Below, in pieces: positions 44,736-51,980 of a DNA stretch of 64,000 bases (its first letter is position 1; each line of letters begins with the position of its first letter). The notes beneath the pieces were generated by a model. It was not told the DNA's origin and searched no databases. It saw only the letters and a list, made by a program, of their open reading frames with translations. The stretch is from JAVJSU01 sp040219275 (lineage in GTDB: Bacteria > Chloroflexota > Anaerolineae > Aggregatilineales > Phototrophicaceae), in assembly GCA_040219275.1 (NCBI GenBank), contig JAVJSU010000048.1, positions 1 through 64,000 of the forward strand, read 5' to 3'. The position numbers and the translations under genes are program-made.

Positions 44736-45539
44736 CTAGGTGGAGATGTCACGATACACACGATGCAAGTCCGTTCCCTTGCCGATCATCAACGGCAAGT
44801 CATCGGGGCGAGAGATGTCCAGAAAGCCCAATTTGCCCGCCGATATTAACTCCGCGAGATCATATGTCTTCCCGTATTTGTGACTGTTGAGTTCCGTTTC
44901 TCCCTGCGGAATGCCGACGATTTGATGTTTCGGGTTTGCTAATTTCTGCTTTTGTTCCTGCTGATGATGATGGTGAATCACACGGCGCGGATCGGCATTA
45001 AAATAGGTAACGACGAACATCGTATAGGCGGGGACGAATGAATGGTGCTCAATCCGGCAGAACGGTAGCGCGTGTAACACCGCATACGACTCAATCACGT
45101 CGGGGATGGCGGTATAGCTGACGTGCGGGATGCCGACTGTGGGGCGCACGAACAGCCTCATGATGCGTTCCGCCAAGCGCCCGCCGAAGCCAAGCAATTG
45201 ACCATGAAAGTTATAGACCGTTTCCACGCCCAGAAAATGTTCGCACGGTGCGCCCTCCAGAAAATCAGGCGGATACAATTCGTCCCGATCAAGCTCATAT
45301 TTCAGATACGGCGAGGGCTGATAGGTGTCGATCTGTTCGCGTGCCTCTGCGCCACAGATCGGACAGCGTGCATAGAGATAGTCCGGCAAGATTTCGTGAT
45401 AGCGCAAAACATCGGGATCATCAGGCAAGAGCACATGCTTCATAGCATCATGCGCGTTTTTGGCAATCAGCGATTGGTATTCTTCCGGCGAACAGTGAAA
45501 TTTTAACAGTGGCGTTAGTTCGGGATAGGGATAGTCCAT
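44736..45539 (-). CDS. Cys/His-rich hypothetical protein downstream of Argonaute
   Basis: A 267 aa cytoplasmic protein that I do not recognise. It has possible metal-binding groups: CPICGAEA at about residue 57, APCEHFLG at about 95, FCRIEHHSF at about 160, and an HHHHQQEQKQK stretch near 190. The N-terminus (YPYPELTPLLKFHCSPEEYQ) resembles a short recognition helix. ATG 45539 is chosen as the first good start after GGAAAA. The 316 bp upstream contains a dispersed repeat, and the Argonaute gene lies beyond it on the same strand, so co-transcription is possible but not shown. There is no nuclease, Sir2 or TIR motif. Confidence 0.6.
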   Translation of the reverse strand: MDYPYPELTPLLKFHCSPEEYQSLIAKNAHDAMKHVLLPDDPDVLRYHEILPDYLYARCPICGAEAREQIDTYQPSPYLKYELDRDELYPPDFLEGAPCEHFLGVETVYNFHGQLLGFGGRLAERIMRLFVRPTVGIPHVSYTAIPDVIESYAVLHALPFCRIEHHSFVPAYTMFVVTYFNADPRRVIHHHHQQEQKQKLANPKHQIVGIPQGETELNSHKYGKTYDLAELISAGKLGFLDISRPDDLPLMIGKGTDLHRVYRDIST

Positions 45540-45660
45540 GTGTTTTCCATGTGTGTTAATTTTAGAATCTGACGTTACGCACAGGATTGATAGAAAGAAT
45601 TTTGCATCCTGTGACCGCCAATGGCTCAACCAAACCCATTGGCTACTATGATGGTAAAAC

Positions 45661-45775
45661 CCTGATGAAGCAGGCTCTTCTTCCCGAATATTTGTGAAAA
45701 TAGCCCACTTGAGTGGGGTTTTAGAGAAACTCTAGCGATGAGGTTTCAGCTCATCGCGGAAAATTGGCGAAACGG
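45661..45775 (+). repeat. Dispersed hairpin repeat, copy 2
   Basis: Same order of three hairpins as at 1-115. The main stem (45735-45742 with 45750-45757, loop GTTTCAG) has three base pairs changed on both sides relative to copy 1, so pairing is preserved. Confidence 0.75.
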
Positions 45776-45855
45776 ATTGAAACTGCGTAACGTTAGTTAG
45801 AATAGTATATCTAAAATCTACTCGAAAAATAACACAGGTCAGGCAAAAATACAGG

Positions 45856-48021
45856 TTACAACCAGAACGGGACGTTGCCCTGTGGGGTGATGAATTGGTT
45901 GCCTTTTTCCAGCCAGTACGCCAGTTGATCGGCATTCATGATGGTTACGGGTAATTTGGGGAGCTTGCCCGGTGTATACGTCAGTAATGTCCAGACGAGC
46001 ACGCTCCGCAGGGCTTCTTCGATGGGCAGATTCTGGTGGGCATCGCCGACGATGGAGATGCTCACGGGTTGCGGAGTCACGTCTGCATCCGGCACAGAAG
46101 ACACCAGCAATGCTTCGGATGCGCTCAATTTGACGGCGCTCCCCCATGTCGGTTTGCAAATGCCTTTGTCGTCAATGCCATACAGACGGGGCGCACCGAA
46201 ACGGTTGATTTCTACGGGCAAGAACACCGCGCCAATCGCCTGTCCCCATACGCGCAGAGTCTGCAACAACATGGCGGAGAGTGGACCATCATGGTGGATG
46301 ATGACGCGCTTACGGGCGAAATCACGTTGCGGGAACAGATCACGGATGAGCACATAAGGTGGCGTGTCGTTTTGCTCGACGATCTCGCGCACCACATAGC
46401 GCAGGAACGCCCCATCCCCGCTATACACCCGCGAAATCGCCGTTTTACGATAATCTCCGGTGGATTTGGTAAACGTCGTGACGAGCGCCAGACCGATTAC
46501 AAAATCGACCTTTTCCAACGGTTCTGCCAGCACATACGGCACATTGCCCGTTTTGCCGAGGATACTCAACACAATTTGCGCCATCGAATCGGGATCGTCG
46601 AGGGTCGATTCGTAAATGACATGCGTCGGCAGGGCGCGTCCTAACGTCAGCGATTTGATGTAGGTGGCGTTGGCATCGTCGTCGCTGTCTTCGTCGTCAC
46701 CATTGCCGCTCTCATCCGGGAAAAACGCGAGGATGATGTCGGGGTCTTCTTTCTCGACCACGCGCACCGCACTTTCCAGATTGGATTGGGACACTACGCG
46801 CACCCGCCGTTCACGCACCACCTCGATGTTGAATTCCAGATGACGCGAGACATAGCGTTGTAATGCCTCCACGAAATCCTCGATTTTGAGCGCCAACGTA
46901 TTGACCACGCACACACGGATGGGCGCATCAAACATATCTTCATGGATGCGATACGCGCCCCGACGGGTAAAATCATCGGCGAGCGTTTCCGGTTTATAGG
47001 GGATGACGCTACTCTTCGCCCCGCGCATCGTGGCTTTGGTGCCGAAGCGCAGATTCAGTTCAAAATCCGCTGAGAAAAATCGTTCCGGCTTGAGGCGGGA
47101 ATTATACGCATTCTGGAGCAATCCGGCGCTTTTCGCCACATCGCTGATCGCCGCGACCAAGCCCGCACGGACTTTCGGTTGCATCTGTAACACGTTGATC
47201 GCCGCCTGTGCATCGACATCGAAACGGGCGAGTTCCGGCACACGGACAATGAGCCACAGCGCCCGCGCCACGATGTCATAGGCGTTACTGCCTACGCGCA
47301 CACTAATCACCCAATCGGTATCTTCGGCATCGCGGATAAAATGTTCCATCGCTTTGTTAGTGACGACCAGATCATCGCGGAATTGCGCCACCGTGCCTTT
47401 AACGCCGGTGATCTCCCCGCGCAGAGGTGAGGTTTTATCGCTCACCCACAAGCCGGAGAGCGTATCACGTAAGTCTTTGAGGTTGCGCTGATCGCCCGCG
47501 TAAGTTTGCACATCCTGAAAGTAAATCAAGCGGGAGATGATCGACAGGGCGACGGCAGGTTCACCATCCACGACCTGCGCGGTGATGCGATGCTCCCGTT
47601 CGACGCGCACATTGCGTAAACGGGTTTCTGATTTTTTGAGCGTTTCGGTAATTTGTGCATCCAGCTTACGCAGAGTCTCACGCACGACGAAATCAGCGCG
47701 GGTGCGGGCATCCGGTTGATAATCCGGCGCATCGTCGATGCCTTCAAGTCCGGCGAAATGATCCGGTTGTTCATCCAATGCCAGATCAAGCGTGATGGTG
47801 ATTTCCATAAGACTGCGCGGCGAATCTGTGAGGATCAGCCCATCCTGCCAGCGCCACACACCCGGATAGGTCTTTTTGAGGCGACTGACCACACGGCTAC
47901 CGATGCGCCGTCCCCACGCTTCCGGCACATCCGGCGCAAGGGCGATGCGGTAGGCGCTCAGCACAGGCAGGCTCTCCGGCGCGATGGGGAAAATTTCGAC
48001 AAACAGATCGATATCGGTCAT
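45856..48021 (-). CDS. Prokaryotic Argonaute, long type, predicted slicing-inactive
   Basis: A 721 aa guide-nucleic-acid-binding protein. The N-terminal region (EIFPIAPESLPVLSAYRIAL) resembles the pAgo N domain. Next comes a PAZ-like stretch (LRDTLSGLWVSDKTSPLRGE, TGVKGTVAQFRDDLVVT). The MID domain has DIILAFFPDE, YIKSLTLGRALPTHVI (H467 where Gln is usual) and the phosphate-pocket Lys K490 in ILGKTGNVPYVL. The PIWI domain has VDFVIGLALV, where the usual GIDV/GLDA Asp is A512, then IIHHDGPL with D578, GSAVKLSASEALLVSS, and LPVTIMNADQLAYW with D698. The C-terminus ends in FWL as usual. No convincing glutamate finger is visible. Loss of the first Asp predicts no slicing, as in long-B pAgos, which work with separate effectors. 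None is seen nearby. The start ATG lacks a strong ribosome site. Confidence 0.88.
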   Translation of the reverse strand: MTDIDLFVEIFPIAPESLPVLSAYRIALAPDVPEAWGRRIGSRVVSRLKKTYPGVWRWQDGLILTDSPRSLMEITITLDLALDEQPDHFAGLEGIDDAPDYQPDARTRADFVVRETLRKLDAQITETLKKSETRLRNVRVEREHRITAQVVDGEPAVALSIISRLIYFQDVQTYAGDQRNLKDLRDTLSGLWVSDKTSPLRGEITGVKGTVAQFRDDLVVTNKAMEHFIRDAEDTDWVISVRVGSNAYDIVARALWLIVRVPELARFDVDAQAAINVLQMQPKVRAGLVAAISDVAKSAGLLQNAYNSRLKPERFFSADFELNLRFGTKATMRGAKSSVIPYKPETLADDFTRRGAYRIHEDMFDAPIRVCVVNTLALKIEDFVEALQRYVSRHLEFNIEVVRERRVRVVSQSNLESAVRVVEKEDPDIILAFFPDESGNGDDEDSDDDANATYIKSLTLGRALPTHVIYESTLDDPDSMAQIVLSILGKTGNVPYVLAEPLEKVDFVIGLALVTTFTKSTGDYRKTAISRVYSGDGAFLRYVVREIVEQNDTPPYVLIRDLFPQRDFARKRVIIHHDGPLSAMLLQTLRVWGQAIGAVFLPVEINRFGAPRLYGIDDKGICKPTWGSAVKLSASEALLVSSVPDADVTPQPVSISIVGDAHQNLPIEEALRSVLVWTLLTYTPGKLPKLPVTIMNADQLAYWLEKGNQFITPQGNVPFWL

Positions 48022-48380
48022 GAGCAAGGCATTCGGTCAATTTTTACGGTGACTAGGCGAGACAATAGCGTAGAACATCTATGCGATTTGATTATAGACC
48101 AGACGTGTAAATGGTGCTTGTGTGAGATGGGTTTGAATGGTGTAAAACGTTGAATATTTTCAAAAATTAAGGGTCTGTGCGCGGTTTCCGGTGGATACTA
48201 AAGTTATCTTGATTGCTAGTCAGCAATTCAGCTAGTCAGTTTCTCAGCAAAAGCAGTCATTTCGCATATCACGACCTTGTTTTAGATGAACTGCTGATCG
48301 CTGAGATGCTAAAAAGTAATTTCGTCATACAACCTAGCAACCAGCTTAAAGTTATTGCACCGCACCGAAGGACGAACCGC
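48022..48380. other. Intergenic region between divergent Argonaute and kinase genes
   Basis: 359 bp containing a complete copy of the 106 bp MITE-like element (48209-48314). An open frame runs through the element into the kinase gene, but that extension is element sequence, not protein. Promoters for both genes should lie here. Confidence 0.65.
48209..48314 (+). repeat. MITE-like element, copy 3
   Basis: 106 bp, same ends and length as 29517-29622. It sits about 190 bp upstream of the Argonaute start and 67 bp upstream of the kinase start. Confidence 0.8.
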
Positions 48381-50066
48381 TTGAACCCACAATGGCATTA
48401 TACCCCGCTGGCAATTCCAATGGGTGTTTCTCTCCTGTTGCTGATCGCGTTGATGGTATTGGGTTACCGTCAGCGTCAGAACCCGTTGGCGCTCCCATTC
48501 TTGTTCCTGATGGGCGAATCCTTTATCTGGATGAGCACGAGCTTACTAGAGGTGAGCACCCTTAACCTATCCCTGAGCTTATTTTTTGCGGATGCGTCTT
48601 TTCTCGGCATCACGTTTATGTCAGTTACATGGTTGTACATTACGATTGTTTACACCGGACAACAGCAACGGTTCCAAAAAATTGTCCCGATATTAACCAT
48701 TGTACCCATCCTCACGAATATCATTATCTGGACGAACCCGCTACATCATCTATGGCGCGGCGAGTCGTTTCGGGATTTGACGACTACATGGTTTCCAATC
48801 TCGATTTATAACTATGGCGACTGGTTTTACAACGTACACATCCCGTTTGCCTTTACCGTAACTTTGCTGGCAACCTATTTCTTGTTGCGGTCACTATTTT
48901 TTCGTAACAAGGTTTATCGTGTGCAGATTCTCATTATGCTCATGGCGCTATATCTGCCCCTGTCCTTAGATATTATTGGTCGCATGGGGTTAGAGCCGAT
49001 CCCTTATTTTAATTCGTCCACGCTGGTCTTCCCGATCAGTGGTTTGTTGGTCGGCTGGGCGTTGCTCCGCTTTCAATTTCTCAACTTAACGCCGATTGCG
49101 CGGGATCGGGTGGTGGAGAATATGGAAAGTATGATGGTTGTGCTCGACCAGAAACATCGCGTGGTGGATGTAAACCCGGCGGCACGACAGCACTTTAAGC
49201 GCGACAAAAAAGAGATCATCGGGACGCATATTCAGCACCTATTCCACAACAAAGACGACTTGATTGAGAGCATCACGAATAAAGCATATTTGAATCAGGA
49301 AATTGTGCTTGAACAATCAGGCGAAAACCGCGTCTATGCGCTTCAGGTCTCGCCGATAAAATACCGCTCCGGTGGCATAGCCGGGCAACTCTTGCTGTTT
49401 AATGACATTACGACGCGCAAAGATACCGAGCGAACCTTGAACGAACAGGCGCAACAGGTGGCTATTCTGGAAGAGCGGGAGCGCCTCGCCCGTGAGTTGC
49501 ATGATTCCGTGAATCAGACGCTATTCGCCGCCAGCGCATTGGCGGATTTATTGCCAAAAGCGATTGATGCCAAGCCGGAAAAAGTGCAGGACTACGCGCT
49601 GAACATCCAGCAATTAACGCACGGTGCGACGGCACAAATGCGGCTTATTCTGCTGGAATTATATCCTGACGCGCTGGTGCAATCAGAGTTGGGCATGATC
49701 CTCAACCATTTATGTGTGGCGCATATCGGCGAGACGGGAGTGGCGGTCAACTTCATCAGCAATACGCAGATTCATCTGGAGCAAGATGCACAGATGGCGT
49801 TTTATCGCATCACACAGGAAGCGTTACAGAATATTAGAAAGCACACAGACGCAACGGAAATTATTGTCGAGCTATGCCAGCAGAATGATACAATTACGTT
49901 ACAGATTCAAGATAATGGCGCGGGCTTTGTCGTGGATAACACTCTCGCCGGACATTTCGGACTCAAGAACATGCACCAGCGGGCAACATCCGTTGGCGCG
50001 ACGTTGGAAATCAGCAGTGAAGTTAATCGGGGAACTTGCATTACAGTGACGAAGGAACTCAGATGA
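48381..50066 (+). CDS. Histidine kinase, 7TM sensor-PAS-HisKA_3
   Basis: A 561 aa membrane sensor kinase. The N-terminal seven-helix histidine-kinase sensor covers about residues 8-225 (IPMGVSLLLLIALMVLGY, SVTWLYITIVYTGQQQRF, HHLWRGESFRDL). A PAS domain is at about 240-350 (MMVVLDQKHRVVDVNPAARQ). The dimerisation domain has phospho-His H374 in ERERLARELHDSVNQTLF, and the HATPase has TQEALQNIRKHTDA and IQDNGAGF. The HisKA_3 type pairs with NarL-like regulators, as found directly downstream. TTG 48381 is chosen as start (AAGGA 10 bases upstream), because a frame opening at 48213 lies inside a mobile repeat. Signal sensed is unknown. Confidence 0.9.
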   Translation: MNPQWHYTPLAIPMGVSLLLLIALMVLGYRQRQNPLALPFLFLMGESFIWMSTSLLEVSTLNLSLSLFFADASFLGITFMSVTWLYITIVYTGQQQRFQKIVPILTIVPILTNIIIWTNPLHHLWRGESFRDLTTTWFPISIYNYGDWFYNVHIPFAFTVTLLATYFLLRSLFFRNKVYRVQILIMLMALYLPLSLDIIGRMGLEPIPYFNSSTLVFPISGLLVGWALLRFQFLNLTPIARDRVVENMESMMVVLDQKHRVVDVNPAARQHFKRDKKEIIGTHIQHLFHNKDDLIESITNKAYLNQEIVLEQSGENRVYALQVSPIKYRSGGIAGQLLLFNDITTRKDTERTLNEQAQQVAILEERERLARELHDSVNQTLFAASALADLLPKAIDAKPEKVQDYALNIQQLTHGATAQMRLILLELYPDALVQSELGMILNHLCVAHIGETGVAVNFISNTQIHLEQDAQMAFYRITQEALQNIRKHTDATEIIVELCQQNDTITLQIQDNGAGFVVDNTLAGHFGLKNMHQRATSVGATLEISSEVNRGTCITVTKELR

Positions 50067-50692
50067 ACCCGAAGAAGATAGGCATTATTGTGATTGACGA
50101 TCATCGCCGTGTGCATCAAGCACTGTCGGAGATGTTCGGCTTTTTGGACGATATGGAAATATTGGCGCATGGCAGTAACGGCGCAGAAGCCCTGACGTTA
50201 TGCGAACGCTACCAGCCGGATTTGATTTTGATGGATGTGGTAATGCCGGTGATGGACGGCGTGGAAGCCACAAAGCGCATTCTGGCAAAATACCCGACCC
50301 TGAAAATTCTGGCACTATCCAGCTTTACCGATCCAGACACGGTACGTGAAATGCTGACGAACGGTGCGGTTGGCTATCTGTTAAAAGACGCGTCGATGGA
50401 GCATCTTGAGCATACGATCCGTACAGCCATAGAAGGGCATAGCGTGCTATCGCCACAAATGATGCAGGTGTTGCTGAATCAACCGAAAACGACAGAAAAC
50501 TTTCACCTGTCACGGCGCGAAAAAGAGGTTTTGCCCCTTTTCGCCAACGGGATGACCAATCCAGAGATTGCTACGGAACTAACCATCAGTGAATCGACTG
50601 TGAAATTTCATATCACCAACATTTTAGAGAAGCTCAACGTGAAAACCCGTGCGGAAGCGCTGGTCATCGCGGCGAAGAACAATCTGGTTTAA
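50063..50692 (+). CDS. NarL/FixJ-family response regulator
   Basis: A 209 aa protein. The receiver has acidic D12/D13 (VIDDHRRVHQAL), phosphoacceptor D58 (LILMDVVMPVMDG), and Lys in VGYLLKDAS. The LuxR-type HTH covers about 145-205 (LSRREKEVLPLFANGMTNPEIATEL, STVKFHITNILEKLNV). Its ATG overlaps the kinase stop (ATGA), so the pair is translationally coupled and forms a cognate system. Targets are unknown. The divergent Argonaute gene and the convergent pilin genes are the nearest candidates by position only. Confidence 0.95.
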   Translation: MNPKKIGIIVIDDHRRVHQALSEMFGFLDDMEILAHGSNGAEALTLCERYQPDLILMDVVMPVMDGVEATKRILAKYPTLKILALSSFTDPDTVREMLTNGAVGYLLKDASMEHLEHTIRTAIEGHSVLSPQMMQVLLNQPKTTENFHLSRREKEVLPLFANGMTNPEIATELTISESTVKFHITNILEKLNVKTRAEALVIAAKNNLV

Positions 50693-50708
50693 CTTAACTT
50701 TGAGCGAT

Positions 50709-51194
50709 TTACGAACAGCGAACCGTCGCGTTGAAATGTGCCGATCTGCCAGCAAATTCACGGACGGCAATGACGTAAATGCCGTCCTGAGCGATGCGCG
50801 TGGTGAGTCGTGCGCTCAGGTTGCCGCCACTGTCATCATCAAAGCCCATTTGCGTTCCGTCAGGTGCGTATAGCGTGATAGTTGGATCAAACTGTGGCGT
50901 GGCGGTGACGTTTATGGTGATGGTCTGACCATGATTGATGTGGATGCTACGGCGCGCTTCACCGTTTATAGAGATGGCATCGCTAAAATGGGTTGTTCGT
51001 GTTAGACATGCACCGTGATGCTCGTCATTATTTGACTGACCAAGAACGTCATGGAGCGCATTACTGAATCCGGGGTATATGCGGAACAAGACGGCGATGA
51101 CGGCAACTGTAACCGCCACGAACATCAGCGCGTATTCGATAAGTTTCTGATTTTCATCCTGCGATGTGTTTCGCTCAGGGACTATGTTCAACAC
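50709..51194 (-). CDS. Pilin-like protein with PPC-type C-terminal domain
   Basis: A 161 aa protein. The N-terminal Flp-like helix is ENQKLIEYALMFVAVTVAVIAV, in which the Gly before the cleavage site is Asn, so processing may be lost or altered. A C-terminal beta domain of about 110 residues resembles bacterial pre-peptidase C-terminal domains (SIHINHGQTITINVTATPQF, PTITLYAPDGTQMGFDDDSGG, DGIYVIAVREFAG). GTG 51194 is taken as start by alignment of the upstream DNA with that of the pilin at 51803 (shared TATGATAAAA and TTATCAG words). It arose by tandem duplication with the next gene, but the C-terminal domains are unrelated. Confidence 0.7.
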   Translation of the reverse strand: MLNIVPERNTSQDENQKLIEYALMFVAVTVAVIAVLFRIYPGFSNALHDVLGQSNNDEHHGACLTRTTHFSDAISINGEARRSIHINHGQTITINVTATPQFDPTITLYAPDGTQMGFDDDSGGNLSARLTTRIAQDGIYVIAVREFAGRSAHFNATVRCS

Positions 51195-51275
51195 GATTAA
51201 GTGATTTCTGCTGATAAAGGCGATACTTTTATCATAGCGCGTCGTTTGGTCTGGAATCACCTGACCGATCATAGG

Positions 51276-51337
51276 GTTTATCCCAACAAAAAACCTATCC
51301 AATCAGACAGGTTTTCTTGAGTCTATCTAAACGATCA
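51276..51337. repeat. Direct repeat carrying terminator, copy 1
   Basis: 62 bp, about 93% identical to 51884-51946. It includes a minus-strand hairpin AACCTGTC/GGATAGGTT with a T run. It marks the junction of the pilin duplication. Confidence 0.85.
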
Positions 51338-51352
51338 TTATCCTTGGACAAT

Positions 51353-51380
51353 AAAAATCCCCGCTTGTGTGACGGGGATT
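51353..51380 (-). terminator. Terminator of pilin gene
   Basis: AATCCCCG/CGGGGATT stem with T run on the minus strand, 40 bp past the stop of the pilin at 51420. Confidence 0.85.
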
Positions 51381-51419
51381 GGATTAGACACTCTAATTTG
51401 ATATTTTTTGCTGGTGTGT

Positions 51420-51803
51420 TTACCTGACCCCAAACGGATATGAGCCATTGTCCCCAAAGTTTGACCAATCACAAATCGGTAAAGGCGTATCACCACCACC
51501 ACGTTCCCAGGTAGCTAGACCTGTATCATATATCCATACGTAGTGCCAATCTGCGCTATAAAAGTCCACACATTTATCACCATCCTCAGGTGAATCGTCT
51601 GGACTGTCCTGTGCAACAACCTCGCCCTGTACAACGTCGAGAATTTCCGAAAAAACGTTGCCTATGGCAGGTCCCATAAGTAACAGGACGACGATGACGA
51701 CGACGGCGACGAGTACCAGAATCAGCGCGTATTCGACGAGACCCTGACCTTCTTCATTTGATTTGTTGGGTTTCAATGCTTCTTTAATAAGTGCTTTAAA
51801 CAT
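51420..51803 (-). CDS. Flp-type pilin with extended C-terminus
   Basis: A 127 aa protein. The leader MFKALIKEALKPNKSNEEG ends at the cleavage Gly, followed by QGLVEYALILVLVAVVVIVV, identical in the helix to the short pilin at 27962. GPAIGNVFSEIL follows, then an extra 65 residue domain rich in Trp, Asp and Cys (GDKCVDFYSADWHYVWIYD, LPICDWSNFGDNG). Standard Flp pilins stop after the helix, so this is an unusually long minor or tip pilin. Its promoter (TTACGC-17-TATGAT on the minus strand) resembles that of the neighbour at 50709. Confidence 0.85.
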   Translation of the reverse strand: MFKALIKEALKPNKSNEEGQGLVEYALILVLVAVVVIVVLLLMGPAIGNVFSEILDVVQGEVVAQDSPDDSPEDGDKCVDFYSADWHYVWIYDTGLATWERGGGDTPLPICDWSNFGDNGSYPFGVR

Positions 51804-51883
51804 GATGTTTGCTCCTGATAAGAAATGATGATAGTTTTATCATAGAGCCATGCTTAATATTGCGTAACCTAGCTAAAAGTGGA

Positions 51884-51946
51884 GTTTATCTCAACTAAAA
51901 AACCTATCCAATCAGACAGGTTTTCTTGATTCTATCTAAACAATCA
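51884..51946. repeat. Direct repeat carrying terminator, copy 2
   Basis: 63 bp counterpart of 51276-51337. Here the hairpin (51897-51924) ends the glucosidase transcript, 35 bp past its stop. Confidence 0.85.
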
Positions 51947-51980
51947 GTGTGCAAAAGTTTGAACACTTTAGACAATCGGG

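Noticed and set aside
45732..45935. Small minus-strand ORF (67 codons) between Argonaute and the Cys/His-rich gene
   Set aside because: It consists of the Argonaute 3' end in another frame plus repeat sequence. No ribosome site.
48213..48380. N-terminal extension of the histidine kinase
   Set aside because: The extension is encoded by the 106 bp dispersed element. The TTG at 48381 has a ribosome site and begins the sensor domain.
48381..50692. Kinase/regulator pair as effector of the Argonaute
   Set aside because: It is divergent, separated by a mobile repeat, and a standard two-component pair. Only position links them.
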